From NCBI RefSeq assembly GCF_900113275.1, contig NZ_FOOU01000001.1, positions 248,001 to 312,000 of the forward strand: a stretch of DNA of 64,000 bases, read 5' to 3'. Shown here piece after piece: positions 54,711 to 63,707 of the stretch. The translations under genes and the position numbers were made by a program. Below the pieces are notes generated by a model, which was not told the origin of the DNA, ran no database searches, and worked only from the letters and a program-made list of their open reading frames with translations. The DNA is from Neptunomonas qingdaonensis. GTDB lineage: Bacteria > Pseudomonadota > Gammaproteobacteria > Pseudomonadales > Balneatricaceae. Positions within the stretch are counted from its first letter, which is position 1. Each line of letters begins with the position of its first letter.

Positions 54711-56382
54711 AATCAGTGAGTGGAACAGGAGGGCTGAAAAAGAATCCCTGCACCTGATCACAATTGTTTTGAATGAGGAAATCCAGCTGGGACCTGGTCT
54801 CTACGCCTTCTGCAATAACCCCCATGTTGAGGTTGTGAGCGAGATTGATAATGGCGCGGACAATTTCTGTATCATCCGAACTACTCGGGATTTTGGAGAC
54901 AAAAGAGCGATCAATTTTGAGGGCATTAATAGGCAGCTTTTGCAGCAGCGCAAAAGAGGAATAGCCTGTGCCAAAATCATCCAGTGAAAAATCGATGCCA
55001 ATCTTACTCAGCTCTCCGATACTTTGTTGAACATGCAGGTCATCACTCAGCAGGGCTGATTCGGTTAACTCAAATTCCAATATGCGGGTATCAATTTTCT
55101 CTGAATCAATAATGCGATGAATAGTTTGTGCAAGGTGATCATCCTGAAACTGTCGAAATGACAGGTTAACGCCTACTTTTTGCAGATCGAAACCGGCGTT
55201 TTTGATCAGAGCCAGGTCGCGGCCGGACTGATAGATCGCCCAGAATCCCATGGGAACAATTTGTCCGGTTTGTTCGGAAACCGGAATGAAATCATCTGGC
55301 AGAATCAAGCCGTGCAGAGGGTGATTCCAGCGCATTAATGCTTCGGCGCCGACAATTTTTCCTGTGCGTAAGTCGATGCGTGGTTGGTAATACAGCTCAA
55401 ACTGTCCCTTTTTCAGTGCAGTCCAGATGTCAGATTCAAGTAGGCCTTCATAAGAAGGCGCTCTGTCTTTACCGGGTTCGTAGATGGAATAACTAAAGCC
55501 ATGTATACGTTTTGCGCGGCTTCTTGCCTGGTTGGCCTGATTAGTCAGGCTGTCGCTGTTGAGTCCGTTTTCAGGTGCAAAGGTTACGCCGATACTAATG
55601 CCGAGAATATTTTCTTGCTCAGAAACCGTAAAACTGGCAAATAAAGAAGTCGCCATTTTTTCCAGTAGACGATGGGTTTCGGCGTGTATTAAGTCTGTGG
55701 ATGCGGCTGTGACGATGAGGAAAAACTCATCGCCTCCGGTTCTGAATACGGGGTAATGTCGTGCACAACGTAGCAAACGATCCCTGAGATCTAAAAGTAG
55801 CTGATCTCCTGCGGCCACTCCCATGCGCTGATTAAAGGCTTTAAAGTTATCGATATCCACGCTGATCAGCGCGAGTGCTCCATCATGTTTTACGATCTGA
55901 TTCAGCTGGTGTTGTAGTGCTTGATAAAAACTGGTGCGGTTTTTCAGCGATGTGAGTAGATCGTCGGCTTGTAGAGCAGAAATTTCAGATGTTTGGCTGT
56001 GGATCAGTGTAAGCAGCCGGATGCTACGGGATAATGTACCGTCACTTACATCGCTCTGCGACAGATAATCAGAGAAAGCGACTGCGAGCAGCTTATTGCC
56101 ATTCTCCTGAGAGATCTCTTTATGAATAATAACGACCGGAGTTGAGCTCGGATAGAGTAGTGGCGCATATTGATCTAATGAGTTGAGTACATCATCGGGC
56201 GCGGAATCGATCATGATGATCTGAGGCCGGAATTGTTCTGTTTGAACGAATAGTTCGTTTAGGCTATCAACAAAGAACAGTTCAAAATTATTCGGGGTCA
56301 GTTTTGATGCCAATAGGCCCCTCATCGTTGAGTGTGGCGATAAAATAAGGATTTTAATAGGCATTTTTCTGGGATACCGCAT
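54685..56382 (-). CDS. REC-GGDEF-EAL cyclic-di-GMP enzyme
   Basis: A 565-residue protein. The N-terminal 110 residues resemble a receiver (IKILILSPHSTMRGLL, IIMIDSAPDD) without a clear phospho-acceptor pattern. The GGDEF motif is intact (FRTGGDEFFLI, residues 216-220) without an RxxD inhibitory site before it. The EAL domain is intact with EAL (347-349), ELTES, DDFGTGYSS and KIDRSFV. Either or both activities may operate. The start is uncertain; an ATG at 56364 (PIKILILSP) is as likely. It overlaps comM at the 3' end. Confidence 0.88.
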   Translation of the reverse strand: MRYPRKMPIKILILSPHSTMRGLLASKLTPNNFELFFVDSLNELFVQTEQFRPQIIMIDSAPDDVLNSLDQYAPLLYPSSTPVVIIHKEISQENGNKLLAVAFSDYLSQSDVSDGTLSRSIRLLTLIHSQTSEISALQADDLLTSLKNRTSFYQALQHQLNQIVKHDGALALISVDIDNFKAFNQRMGVAAGDQLLLDLRDRLLRCARHYPVFRTGGDEFFLIVTAASTDLIHAETHRLLEKMATSLFASFTVSEQENILGISIGVTFAPENGLNSDSLTNQANQARSRAKRIHGFSYSIYEPGKDRAPSYEGLLESDIWTALKKGQFELYYQPRIDLRTGKIVGAEALMRWNHPLHGLILPDDFIPVSEQTGQIVPMGFWAIYQSGRDLALIKNAGFDLQKVGVNLSFRQFQDDHLAQTIHRIIDSEKIDTRILEFELTESALLSDDLHVQQSIGELSKIGIDFSLDDFGTGYSSFALLQKLPINALKIDRSFVSKIPSSSDDTEIVRAIINLAHNLNMGVIAEGVETRSQLDFLIQNNCDQVQGFFFSPPVPLTDFMKILRAD

Positions 56383-56591
56383 CGTTGTTTTTTATCGGTA
56401 TATCAATTCAAAATAATGGTAAGGAGCTGACCGCATCATATGTTTAGTTTGTATATAATGGGACAACCGACGCCAGAAGCTAACTGTAACATGAAGCTGA
56501 TGCATATCAAACAAGTGTTTAAATTGGGCTTGCGTTACTTGATGAGTAATATAATGATTAAATATCAATTGTTTAGTGGCTTTAGAAAGGT

Positions 56592-58604
56592 ATGAGTAAA
56601 TTAAATCCACGACAAAATGAAGCGGTGAAATATATCAGTGGCCCTTTGCTGGTACTGGCCGGTGCCGGCTCTGGAAAAACCAGCGTTATCACGCGAAAAA
56701 TAGCCTATCTGGTGGAAAGCTGCGGTATTGAATCCAAACACATTGCTGCGGTTACTTTCACTAATAAAGCATCACGAGAGATGAAAGAACGTGTCGGCCA
56801 GATCTTACAAGGTAAAGCCAAAGGACTAACCGTCTCGACTTTTCATAACCTTGGGATGAATATTATACGTCGTGAGCATAAACGCCTCGGTCTGAAGTCT
56901 GGTTTTTCTCTGTTTGATGATCAGGACAGTAAAGCCCTGATTAAAGATCTGATGCTGCATCATGATGAAGATAGCGATCAGGTCGACTTTGTCCGGAATA
57001 TGATCTCTAACTGGAAGAATGAGATGATCGGGCCTGAGACGGCAGAGTCCATTGCTGTCGGGCCTCAGGAGATACTGGCGGCCCGCGCCTATGAAGCCTA
57101 TAACCGCCATCTGCGTGCCTATAATGCGGTTGACTTTGATGACCTGATTCAGGTGCCGGTGAAATTGTTTGATGAACATCCTGATGTACTGGAGCGCTGG
57201 CAAAACCGTATTCGCTACCTGCTGGTGGATGAGTATCAGGATACTAACCTCAGCCAATATCGCATGGTACGCCAGCTAGTCGGACATCGTGGCTCGTTGA
57301 CCGTGGTGGGCGATGATGATCAGTCTATCTACGCATGGCGAGGCGCCCGGCCTGAGAACCTCGAACAGCTTCAGGTCGATTTCCCCAGCCTTAAAGTAGT
57401 CAAGCTGGAGCAGAATTACCGTTCAACCAGTCGCATTCTGAAAGCCGCTAACACCCTTATTCGCAATAACCCGCACGTGTTCGAGAAAACACTGTGGTGC
57501 GATATGGGGGTGGGTGACCCGATACGCGTTATCCACACGCGTAATGAAGATGCCGAGTGTGAGCGCATTGCTACTGAGATTCTCGATCAGCACCTGCGAA
57601 AACACACACCGTTTAAAGATTTTGCCATTCTCTACCGGGGCAATTATCAGGCGCGTTTATTAGAAGTCAAACTTCAGGCCTTTCAGGTGCCGTATAAGCT
57701 CTCCGGTGGTACATCTTTTTTTGCGCGAGCCGAAATAAAAGATCTGATGTGTTATCTCAAAGTGCTGGTTAACCGCGACAACGATAATGCATTTTTACGT
57801 ATTATTAACCTGCCAAGGCGCGAGATCGGTCCAAGCACTCTGCAAAAGCTGGGTGAGTATGCCTCTGAGCGGCAAGTCAGCCTGTTTGATGCCTGTGATG
57901 AGATGGGGCTGGAGCAATCGTTACCGCCAGCTGCTGTAGAGAAGCTTCGTCAGTTCACCCGCTGGTTGCATGAGAAATATCGCCAGTGCTATGAATCCGA
58001 TCCGATTCAGGCGATTAAAGATCTGGTCTATGAGATCGACTACGAGGGCTGGCTACGACAAAATGCGTCCAGCGACAAAGTAGCTGAAACGCGTATGAAC
58101 AATGTATTTTTCCTGATTGATTCACTGAAAAATACACTAGAACGTTTGCAGGAGGATGATCCGGAAGCCGGTATCGAAGAAGCCATAGCGCGTTTGATTC
58201 TGCTTGACCTGCTGGATCGCCAGGAAGAGGAAGATGACTCCAACCGTGTTCAGCTGATGACGCTGCATGCCTCCAAGGGATTGGAGTTTCCCCATGTTTT
58301 TCTTATGGGAATGGAAGAGGAGATACTGCCTCATCGTAACAGTATTGAAAATGGCGATATAGAAGAGGAGCGACGTCTGGCTTACGTAGGCGTGACGCGG
58401 GCCAAGCAAACATTAACTATTACACTGGCGCGTCAACGGAAACAATTTGGTGAGCTGCTTGATTGCGCCCCCAGCCGCTTTTTAGATGAGCTTCCACAAG
58501 AAGATCTGGAAATCGAAGGAAACGGTGAAAAAAATCCTGAGGTTAATAAAGCGCGGGGACGCGCTACGCTGAACAGCTTACGTAATATGTTTGATGATCT
58601 ATAA
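56592..58604 (+). CDS. rep: ATP-dependent DNA helicase Rep
   Basis: A 670-residue superfamily-1 helicase. Walker A is LAGAGSGKTSVITRKIAYL, then TFTNKASREMKERV, Walker B LLVDEYQDTNLSQY, GDDDQSIYAWRGARPENLEQL and VQLMTLHASKGLEFPHVFLMGMEE with motif V/VI. The length matches Rep rather than UvrD. It helps forks past bound proteins. The short opposite-strand frame at 56392-56610 has no support. Confidence 0.96.
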   Translation: MSKLNPRQNEAVKYISGPLLVLAGAGSGKTSVITRKIAYLVESCGIESKHIAAVTFTNKASREMKERVGQILQGKAKGLTVSTFHNLGMNIIRREHKRLGLKSGFSLFDDQDSKALIKDLMLHHDEDSDQVDFVRNMISNWKNEMIGPETAESIAVGPQEILAARAYEAYNRHLRAYNAVDFDDLIQVPVKLFDEHPDVLERWQNRIRYLLVDEYQDTNLSQYRMVRQLVGHRGSLTVVGDDDQSIYAWRGARPENLEQLQVDFPSLKVVKLEQNYRSTSRILKAANTLIRNNPHVFEKTLWCDMGVGDPIRVIHTRNEDAECERIATEILDQHLRKHTPFKDFAILYRGNYQARLLEVKLQAFQVPYKLSGGTSFFARAEIKDLMCYLKVLVNRDNDNAFLRIINLPRREIGPSTLQKLGEYASERQVSLFDACDEMGLEQSLPPAAVEKLRQFTRWLHEKYRQCYESDPIQAIKDLVYEIDYEGWLRQNASSDKVAETRMNNVFFLIDSLKNTLERLQEDDPEAGIEEAIARLILLDLLDRQEEEDDSNRVQLMTLHASKGLEFPHVFLMGMEEEILPHRNSIENGDIEEERRLAYVGVTRAKQTLTITLARQRKQFGELLDCAPSRFLDELPQEDLEIEGNGEKNPEVNKARGRATLNSLRNMFDDL

Positions 58605-58643
58605 GTTAAAAAAGATGAAGCGACAAGGTTAACGCTAGACATT

Positions 58644-58670
58644 AAAAAGGCTGCACATGGCAGCCTTTTC
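58644..58670. terminator. Terminator between rep and cytochrome c5
   Basis: AAAAGGCTGC/GCAGCCTTTT stem with a 5-base loop. A and T tracts suit both converging transcripts. Confidence 0.9.
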
Positions 58671-58687
58671 GTTTCGGAAAGCGCTAC

Positions 58688-59113
58688 TTATGGAGCACTG
58701 TCCATCATGTGCTGGATAGAAGCTTGCAGCTCGTCATCCGAACATGCTGCACAGGTACCACGTGGTGGCATCGCGTTAATACCGCTGATGGCTGTTTTCA
58801 GCAAGGCATCAATACCTTTAGCGCCACGGTCAGCCCATTCACTGGTGCCAAACTTAGGTGCGCCTGCAACACCAATAGAGTGACATGCCGCACAGCTGGC
58901 GTTGTAAACTTCTTCGCCCGAACGTGCTCCGCCTGCTGCAGCAACAGCAGTAGCACCGCCACAAGAGTCATCACCCTCTACACACACGTTGCCAAGCGGC
59001 TTGATGCGTTCAGCAATTTTATCATCAGAAGTGTTAGCACCAACCGAAGTTGATAGCGCAACGCTTAAACCCAGAATACTTAGAACAGAAGCAATTTTAG
59101 CAGTCAATTTCAC
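58688..59113 (-). CDS. Cytochrome c5 family protein
   Basis: A 141-residue exported cytochrome. The signal peptide ends around SVGA (residue 26). The haem site is C74-A-A-C77-H78 and the axial methionine is M115 in INAMPPRGTCAAC. Extra cysteines C121 and C124 match the disulphide known in cytochrome c5; C44 and C51 form another pair before an Ala/Gly-rich linker. It is located in the periplasm. A role in respiratory electron transfer is the likely one. Confidence 0.93.
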   Translation of the reverse strand: MKLTAKIASVLSILGLSVALSTSVGANTSDDKIAERIKPLGNVCVEGDDSCGGATAVAAAGGARSGEEVYNASCAACHSIGVAGAPKFGTSEWADRGAKGIDALLKTAISGINAMPPRGTCAACSDDELQASIQHMMDSAP

Positions 59114-59373
59114 AGTGGTGACCTCATTACGATTTCAGGTAGATGCTATGACAGCGGCATCATGAAAATTAATTTGATCAGAATTATACCCACAAAAAGA
59201 CCTGACGAAAATGGGGTACCTCTGCACCTTATGGCTTATATCGTGCTTTAAGTGACTTTAATTATGGGCTTTTTCTGCTTTTATGCCGGGTATCAGTAGC
59301 AATCCTATCTTCGCGTCAAAAAAGAGGGCCGCTAAATACTTTATATAAAACACCACTCAAGCAACCTTAGTTC
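59114..59373. other. Intergenic region before tRNA-Arg
   Basis: Together with 59374-59428 this makes 315 bp between cytochrome c5 and the tRNA. The first 260 bp hold the c5 promoter region and no supported gene. Confidence 0.5.
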
Positions 59374-59402
59374 TTGGCAAATGAGCCATAGCCCCGTATT
59401 AT
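59374..59402 (+). promoter_or_regulatory. Sigma-70 promoter of tRNA-Arg
   Basis: TTGGCA, 17 bases, TATTAT. The expected start is about 59409, 20 bp before the tRNA. Confidence 0.75.
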
Positions 59403-59428
59403 TACGCCCTTGAAAACTTCTAGATATT

Positions 59429-59505
59429 GCGCTTGTAGCTCAGTTGGATAGAGTAGCAGGTTCCGATCCTGTTGGTCGGGGGTTCGACTCCCTCCAAGCG
59501 CGCCA
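59429..59505 (+). tRNA. tRNA-Arg (anticodon CCG)
   Basis: A 77-base cloverleaf with encoded CCA. The acceptor GCGCTTG pairs with CAAGCGC, the D-arm is GCTC-AGTTGGATA-GAGT, the anticodon arm is GCAGG-TTCCGAT-CCTGT with CCG at the anticodon, and the T-arm is GGGGG-TTCGACT-CCCTC. The single tRNA is followed by an AT-richer accessory region, a typical integration context. Confidence 0.95.
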
Positions 59506-59724
59506 TTTCTACTCCTTAGTTTTACTTCTCTAAGTCTCTGTTTTTTCTGCGGAACATACTACCCCATCCACATGAGCTACGGCGCAATCCTCGTCATTTT
59601 CGAATGCGTAAATCGGTTTGGTCACAATCTGGTCACAGTGCCGCTGAATTGGTAGCCGGAGGAGTAGGGTTGTCTTTCTGAATTCACCCTTTCAATTGCT
59701 TTGTATGAACTGGATGGTTAACAC

Positions 59725-59904
59725 ATGAAACCCCTTATTATTGTTTTACTGGCGCTCTCTCTGCAGGGCTGTTTCTTAACAAAGGTTGTAACAGTGCCTA
59801 TGCGTGTTGGCGGAGCGGTCATCTCTGTGGTGCCAGTGGTCGGTAATGTTGCTGATGCTGCAATCGACACGACGGCGGATGTTATTGATCTGGTGCCGTT
59901 GTAA
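59725..59904 (+). CDS. Small lipoprotein, DUF6726-like
   Basis: A 59-residue frame with a signal sequence and lipobox LQGC (C16), followed by TKVVTVPMRVGGAVISVVPVVGNVADAAIDTTADVIDLVPL. It looks like DUF6726, a family of short Gly/Val-rich lipoproteins, which I recall rather than verified. No function is known. A degenerate partial copy lies at 62176-62254. Confidence 0.75.
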   Translation: MKPLIIVLLALSLQGCFLTKVVTVPMRVGGAVISVVPVVGNVADAAIDTTADVIDLVPL

Positions 59905-59997
59905 GGTAGTTTGGTTTCTTGTTTATGTAATATAATGCGCCATCAATTAATAGAAGACTTGATAAACCGATATTAAAATTTTAGATGGATCTAAAAT

Positions 59998-60756
59998 ATG
60001 AAAGCCATACTCCTTTTCCTCTTCTTTGCATTACAGTGTTTCTCTACTGCGAAAGCTTCCCTGATTACTTATGAATTCAGCGGCCTGTTAACTTTCGCTG
60101 GATATTACGATTGCCAAACTTACTCAAGTGTCGGTGGTTGCAGCTCTTCAGTGAATAGCTACCCTAGCACCTCAGATTTTTTTAACGGTGAAGCGGTTTC
60201 ATTAGGGGATCACTTTTCGGGTCAATTCACATACGACACATCTGCTAGTTACAGGCTGTCAAGTGATGGGTTTCAAGCTGTTTATTTGGATGCAATTACA
60301 AACTATCAGTTAAAAATTAATGGGCTTATCTTGCCTAGTTCATTACTCTCATTGTCTGGGAATGGAAGTTTATCAATTGTAGATGACAGAAATGGCGCTG
60401 ATTTGTTTTTTCTTAACCAGTGGTTCACTAGTGCTGATTGGTTTGCGACTTCCTATATAAACTTACATGATGTAAGTGGGGTAATTTACAATGGTTTTGC
60501 TATACCTAATTCAGTTAACCTGAATGATTTTTCATACAACAGATTTCAGATAGGTTTTCTGCGGCGTTCGAATGGCGATCAGCTTCAACTACTGGGTAAT
60601 GTAACTTATCTGGTAAGGGCAAGCGTACCTGAGCCTGGATCTCTATTATTATTTCTGACTTCTCTTTTTATTCTGTTGATTAGATCGGCAGGTATAAAGA
60701 AAAGATTCGTCGGTAGTCGGTGCATCGAAGCTACTGTAAATCAAAGAACGGTTTAG
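59998..60756 (+). CDS. PEP-CTERM sorting-domain protein
   Basis: A 252-residue exported protein. A signal peptide of about 20 residues (LLFLFFALQCFSTAKA) is followed by a Ser/Tyr-rich, beta-type body. Near the C-terminus is VPEPGSLLLFLTSLFILLIRSAG with a basic tail, the PEP motif, hydrophobic helix and basic end recognised by exosortase. An extra 24 residues follow the basic cluster. No exosortase gene is in this window. Confidence 0.85.
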   Translation: MKAILLFLFFALQCFSTAKASLITYEFSGLLTFAGYYDCQTYSSVGGCSSSVNSYPSTSDFFNGEAVSLGDHFSGQFTYDTSASYRLSSDGFQAVYLDAITNYQLKINGLILPSSLLSLSGNGSLSIVDDRNGADLFFLNQWFTSADWFATSYINLHDVSGVIYNGFAIPNSVNLNDFSYNRFQIGFLRRSNGDQLQLLGNVTYLVRASVPEPGSLLLFLTSLFILLIRSAGIKKRFVGSRCIEATVNQRTV

Positions 60757-60915
60757 GGTAGGCTAAGTGCCGGTATAGCTGAATTCACTTGTACTTAGTA
60801 GGCATTGGGTTTGGCTATTGGTTTTGGTGCTCCTTCCGTTTAGTCACTTTTTATAAGATCTAGATATTTACATAAAGTACTTTTTTGCTCGTTCACGACA
60901 CCTCAAGGATTGATT

Positions 60916-61683
60916 ATGCCTGTCGTTCAGTTTACCTGTGGTTTTCTCTCCGGTTTATTCTTTTTAGCCATTAGTTTTTCTCTCTTATCGGGAGGGGGTG
61001 GATCATTTTCTGGAATGGTATTGCAAGTTCTACTTGCAGCTCTTGGTACTGGAGTCGGTGCTTTTGTTGCTTTTAGACTCCAACGTAGTTCAGCAAAGCA
61101 GGACGTGTTCAGGAAAGAGGTGATTCAGGGGAATCGCTTGCTATTTGCGCTGGGTTACCGAGTTATTGAGCTAGTTAATTGTAAGGATGCATCAATGATT
61201 AAAGACCATCGTGGTTACCCAAATTATGTAAGGTACAAGCCTTTAGTGCTCGTGCCTTTAAGATCTGATTTTTCTGACATAGTCATACCTGATCGCTTGA
61301 TTGAGGGCGACCCGAACACAACTATCAATATTCAAGACATCGTTGCATGCCATCATACGTGTCTTGCCTTATTTGAAATACATAACAAAAATCACAAAAA
61401 GATACTTCAAGAGATGATGAGCAAGTTAAACGTAGGTGTCTATGGTAGTGCGAGCATGAAACTTGTTGATGTTCAACTACAAAAAGACTCTCCAAAAGAT
61501 TATGCTGAACTAAAAGATATAGCTGATGACTTAAATCGCAATCTAAATAATGGCATATCTAATTCAATGAAGTACTTTAAGAAAATTCGTGAGTCGCTTA
61601 AATACGAATATCCTGAAGCAAAGTTTGTTGGTTTTGATTTCGAGGCTTTACTAAATGACAAGCAGCTCGATTTAAAAGAATAA
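60916..61683 (+). CDS. Membrane-anchored protein of unknown function
   Basis: A 255-residue protein. Two helices at the N-terminus (residues about 3-22 and 30-52, FTCGFLSGLFFLAISFSLL and GMVLQVLLAALGTGVGAFVAF) are followed by a cytoplasmic charged domain rich in helix, with IHNKNHKKILQEMMSKL and DYAELKDIADDLNRNLNNGISNSMKYFKKIRESLKYE. I do not recognise it. AAGGA precedes the ATG at 60916. AT-rich composition agrees with a recently acquired region. Confidence 0.6.
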   Translation: MPVVQFTCGFLSGLFFLAISFSLLSGGGGSFSGMVLQVLLAALGTGVGAFVAFRLQRSSAKQDVFRKEVIQGNRLLFALGYRVIELVNCKDASMIKDHRGYPNYVRYKPLVLVPLRSDFSDIVIPDRLIEGDPNTTINIQDIVACHHTCLALFEIHNKNHKKILQEMMSKLNVGVYGSASMKLVDVQLQKDSPKDYAELKDIADDLNRNLNNGISNSMKYFKKIRESLKYEYPEAKFVGFDFEALLNDKQLDLKE

Positions 61684-61730
61684 AATTAAAAGAGGAGAAA
61701 TTTGTAGCTCAGTATTAGTTGGCTTTGTGT

Positions 61731-61772
61731 GTTGCCCTTGCTACACAGTTACGCACATTTCCTGTGGGCAAC
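61731..61772 (+). terminator. Inverted repeat after the unknown membrane-protein gene
   Basis: GTTGCCC pairs with GGGCAAC, and inside CACAG pairs with CTGTG, around a 13-base loop. A partial U-run (TTGTTTTC) follows 6 bases later. Confidence 0.4.
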
Positions 61773-61837
61773 TGAGTTGTTTTCGACGCAATGCGATGAA
61801 TAATTGGCTGTGAATTAACAACCGGATTACGGCTAAT

Positions 61838-62068
61838 ATGACTAATTACGATACAAAGCGGGCCCTCATACAGATATTGAAAACTAAAGACTGTTTACAG
61901 ACAGAAGATTTTCCAAATCATGATTTCGATGTTGTATCTTCTCTAGTCGAAGAAGGGCTAGAAGCAGGTGAATTCCTGAAAACCGGGCCAAAATGGTATA
62001 TCAAAAACTACACAGCAGTAAGACCGAGAATGGCAAGGATTTACTCGATCAGCTTGAATAAAAAATGA
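61838..62068 (+). CDS. Small protein of unknown function
   Basis: A 76-residue, charged, cytoplasmic protein (TNYDTKRALIQILKTKDCLQTEDFPNHDFDVVSSLVEEGLEAGEFLKTGPKWYIKNY). The pattern of short helices followed by a beta hairpin with KWYIKN loosely suggests a winged-helix-like fold, but I cannot name a family. The ribosome site is weak. Confidence 0.45.
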   Translation: MTNYDTKRALIQILKTKDCLQTEDFPNHDFDVVSSLVEEGLEAGEFLKTGPKWYIKNYTAVRPRMARIYSISLNKK

Positions 62069-62175
62069 TTACTTTTTTAATCATTTATCTCAACCATCAC
62101 TAGGTTAGGTATCCATTACTAACGCTCGGTATCCGACGGTTTGCCGTTTACTATATAGAGGTGTTACCGGTGAGG

Positions 62176-62254
62176 GTGGTGCTGTTGCTGGTGGGGCGGT
62201 TATCTCTGTGGTACCGGGCTAGGTAACGTTGCTAATGCTGTCATCGGCGCTTAA
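62176..62254 (+). pseudogene. Degenerate partial copy of the DUF6726-like lipoprotein gene
   Basis: GGGGCGGTTATCTCTGTGGTACCG corresponds to GGAGCGGTCATCTCTGTGGTGCCA in the gene at 59725. After one missing base the next frame gives LGNVANAVIGA and a stop, like VGNVADAAIDT. The start and lipobox are gone, so it is a remnant. Confidence 0.75.
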
Positions 62255-62262
62255 GTCAAGCG

Positions 62263-62299
62263 AAAGCACCACAATAGGCTCATGTGCGGTGCTTTTATG
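62263..62299 (+). terminator. Terminator-like hairpin after the remnant
   Basis: AAAGCACC and GGTGCTTT flank a 17-base region with ACA/TGT pairing inside, followed by TATG. It lies between the remnant and the convergent HEPN-like gene. Confidence 0.6.
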
Positions 62300-62325
62300 T
62301 GTCTGGCGGGAAGGGATTCAGTGGG

Positions 62326-63387
62326 TTAGCTTGGCAGCTCTTGATAATAGAGGTTGAGCACTCTAATCATTTCTTTCGCACATTCTTCAATAAGCGAAAT
62401 TTCCGTATCAAAACCGACAGAAGTAATTATGTCGCTGACAATTAAAGGCGAATCGTTATTTAGAAAATGTGCAATATTGTTCCTAAACTCTGGTGTGAAG
62501 CGATCATCAAATACCGTTTTAATAGATTCCCCTCTAAGATCATTAGCTACCGTATTTTGATAATCGATGTCAGGTACTAAAATTTTATACCTGGCGATAT
62601 TAATATCTAACTCTTTACATTTTTTAAATATAGCTGGAATCAAGTGTTGGTATGCACCTTCTAGTATTTTATATAAGCATAGAAATTTATAGAAAGGACT
62701 TCCGGAGTTTTTTGATTCTCGATATAACGCATATAAAGGGTGCATCTCAATTGGATACGACAACTCACCTATATTTAATAAAACGTTTTTGTACGGACTT
62801 ACAAAAGATATTGTTTCTATATTGTTGTTTATGTCAATACAAGATACCAAATTGATATGTATTGGGATATTTCCTATGAAACTAACGTAATCTAAAAAAG
62901 GGGCTGTAATATTTGAGAATATCTTTCTTGCCTCTTGTTGTGATGTTGCTAGGCAATTAAAAATTATTTGTATAAGCTCATTTTTTTCATTTTTCAGAAT
63001 ATCAACATCTCCCATTTGAGTTGAAAACTTTATCATATCGTGATGTTCAGACACATTCATATACGAACAGCCATTGTTTTTGTCTAATTTAGTCGATACG
63101 TTCCCTTTTATACCTGAATCTTTCCCAAGAAAACCAACTATTTTGAAAGACCTTAGATTAATATCTTCTTGTTTTTCAATATACTTTTTATTATGACTTT
63201 TAAAAAGCGCTTCAATATGGAGCTCTATGAGTTGACCGGGACGACCTAAACTTTCCAATTGAATGCTGGTTGATGCCCCTTCTTCTTTAGAGACGCTTTT
63301 TAATAAAGTATGCTCTCTTTTTCCAGTTATAGGTTTTGAGGAACTGCTTCGTTTAAAGCCTTTTTTACTCTTACGGTTCCTTGCCAT
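62326..63387 (-). CDS. HEPN-like protein of unknown function
   Basis: A 353-residue protein with a basic N-terminus of about 25 residues (NRKSKKGFKRSSSSKPITGKR). The C-terminal part is helical (SPFYKFLCLYKILEGAYQHL) and carries RNNIAH (R302-H307), an Rx4H motif typical of HEPN-type RNase domains, followed by helices ending RVLNLYYQEL. It shows some resemblance to MauJ/ApeA-like HEPN proteins. The AT-rich coding stands out from the housekeeping genes. An RNA-cleaving defence role is an inference. Confidence 0.6.
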   Translation of the reverse strand: MARNRKSKKGFKRSSSSKPITGKREHTLLKSVSKEEGASTSIQLESLGRPGQLIELHIEALFKSHNKKYIEKQEDINLRSFKIVGFLGKDSGIKGNVSTKLDKNNGCSYMNVSEHHDMIKFSTQMGDVDILKNEKNELIQIIFNCLATSQQEARKIFSNITAPFLDYVSFIGNIPIHINLVSCIDINNNIETISFVSPYKNVLLNIGELSYPIEMHPLYALYRESKNSGSPFYKFLCLYKILEGAYQHLIPAIFKKCKELDINIARYKILVPDIDYQNTVANDLRGESIKTVFDDRFTPEFRNNIAHFLNNDSPLIVSDIITSVGFDTEISLIEECAKEMIRVLNLYYQELPS

Positions 63388-63493
63388 TATCGATTCCTTT
63401 TAAATTTGATTCACATAAGTATTAGCCTACCCCGTTAGACCTGTGTTAAAAATTCTTTTCACTTCTTTTTCGTATCAACATCGTCCTTGCTCA

Positions 63494-63610
63494 AAAATTC
63501 GTTTGAAAGCAGGTGCCTGCGATAATCTTGGTAAGTCGGAAGGCTATAAAGCTAAGTCCGGTGAGACCAACGGGTTTCTCAGTTTAAGAAGTGCAGAGGC
63601 GCACGCTCAG
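63494..63610 (+). pseudogene. Possible remnant of a DUF1508/YegP-type gene
   Basis: In one frame the sequence reads IRLKAGACDNLGKSEGYKAKSGETNGF, like one YegP repeat (FRLKAGNGE..TSEGYKSKAGAENGI), but no proper start or continuing repeat is seen. The enclosing frame from 63443 is not a convincing gene. Confidence 0.35.
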
Positions 63611-63619
63611 CAAATAAAC

Positions 63620-63654
63620 AACCCCCTGCCTTTTATAACTAAAGGCAAGGGGTT
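63620..63654. terminator. Imperfect 14-bp hairpin
   Basis: AACCCCCTGCCTTT and AAAGGCAAGGGGTT pair with one mismatch around 7 bases. No clear U-run on the plus strand. Confidence 0.5.
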
Positions 63655-63707
63655 ATATGCATTAGCTTAAACAATTTAAGCAACATATTAGATACTGGTA
63701 TGCGGCA

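Noticed and set aside
59506-59724. Possible integrase remnant next to the tRNA
   Set aside because: The reverse-strand reading is short and shows no catalytic motifs of tyrosine recombinases.
61700-61722. Sequence TTGTAGCTCAGTATTAGTTGG resembling a tRNA D-arm
   Set aside because: Only the D-arm-like part matches; there is no acceptor, anticodon or T arm nearby.
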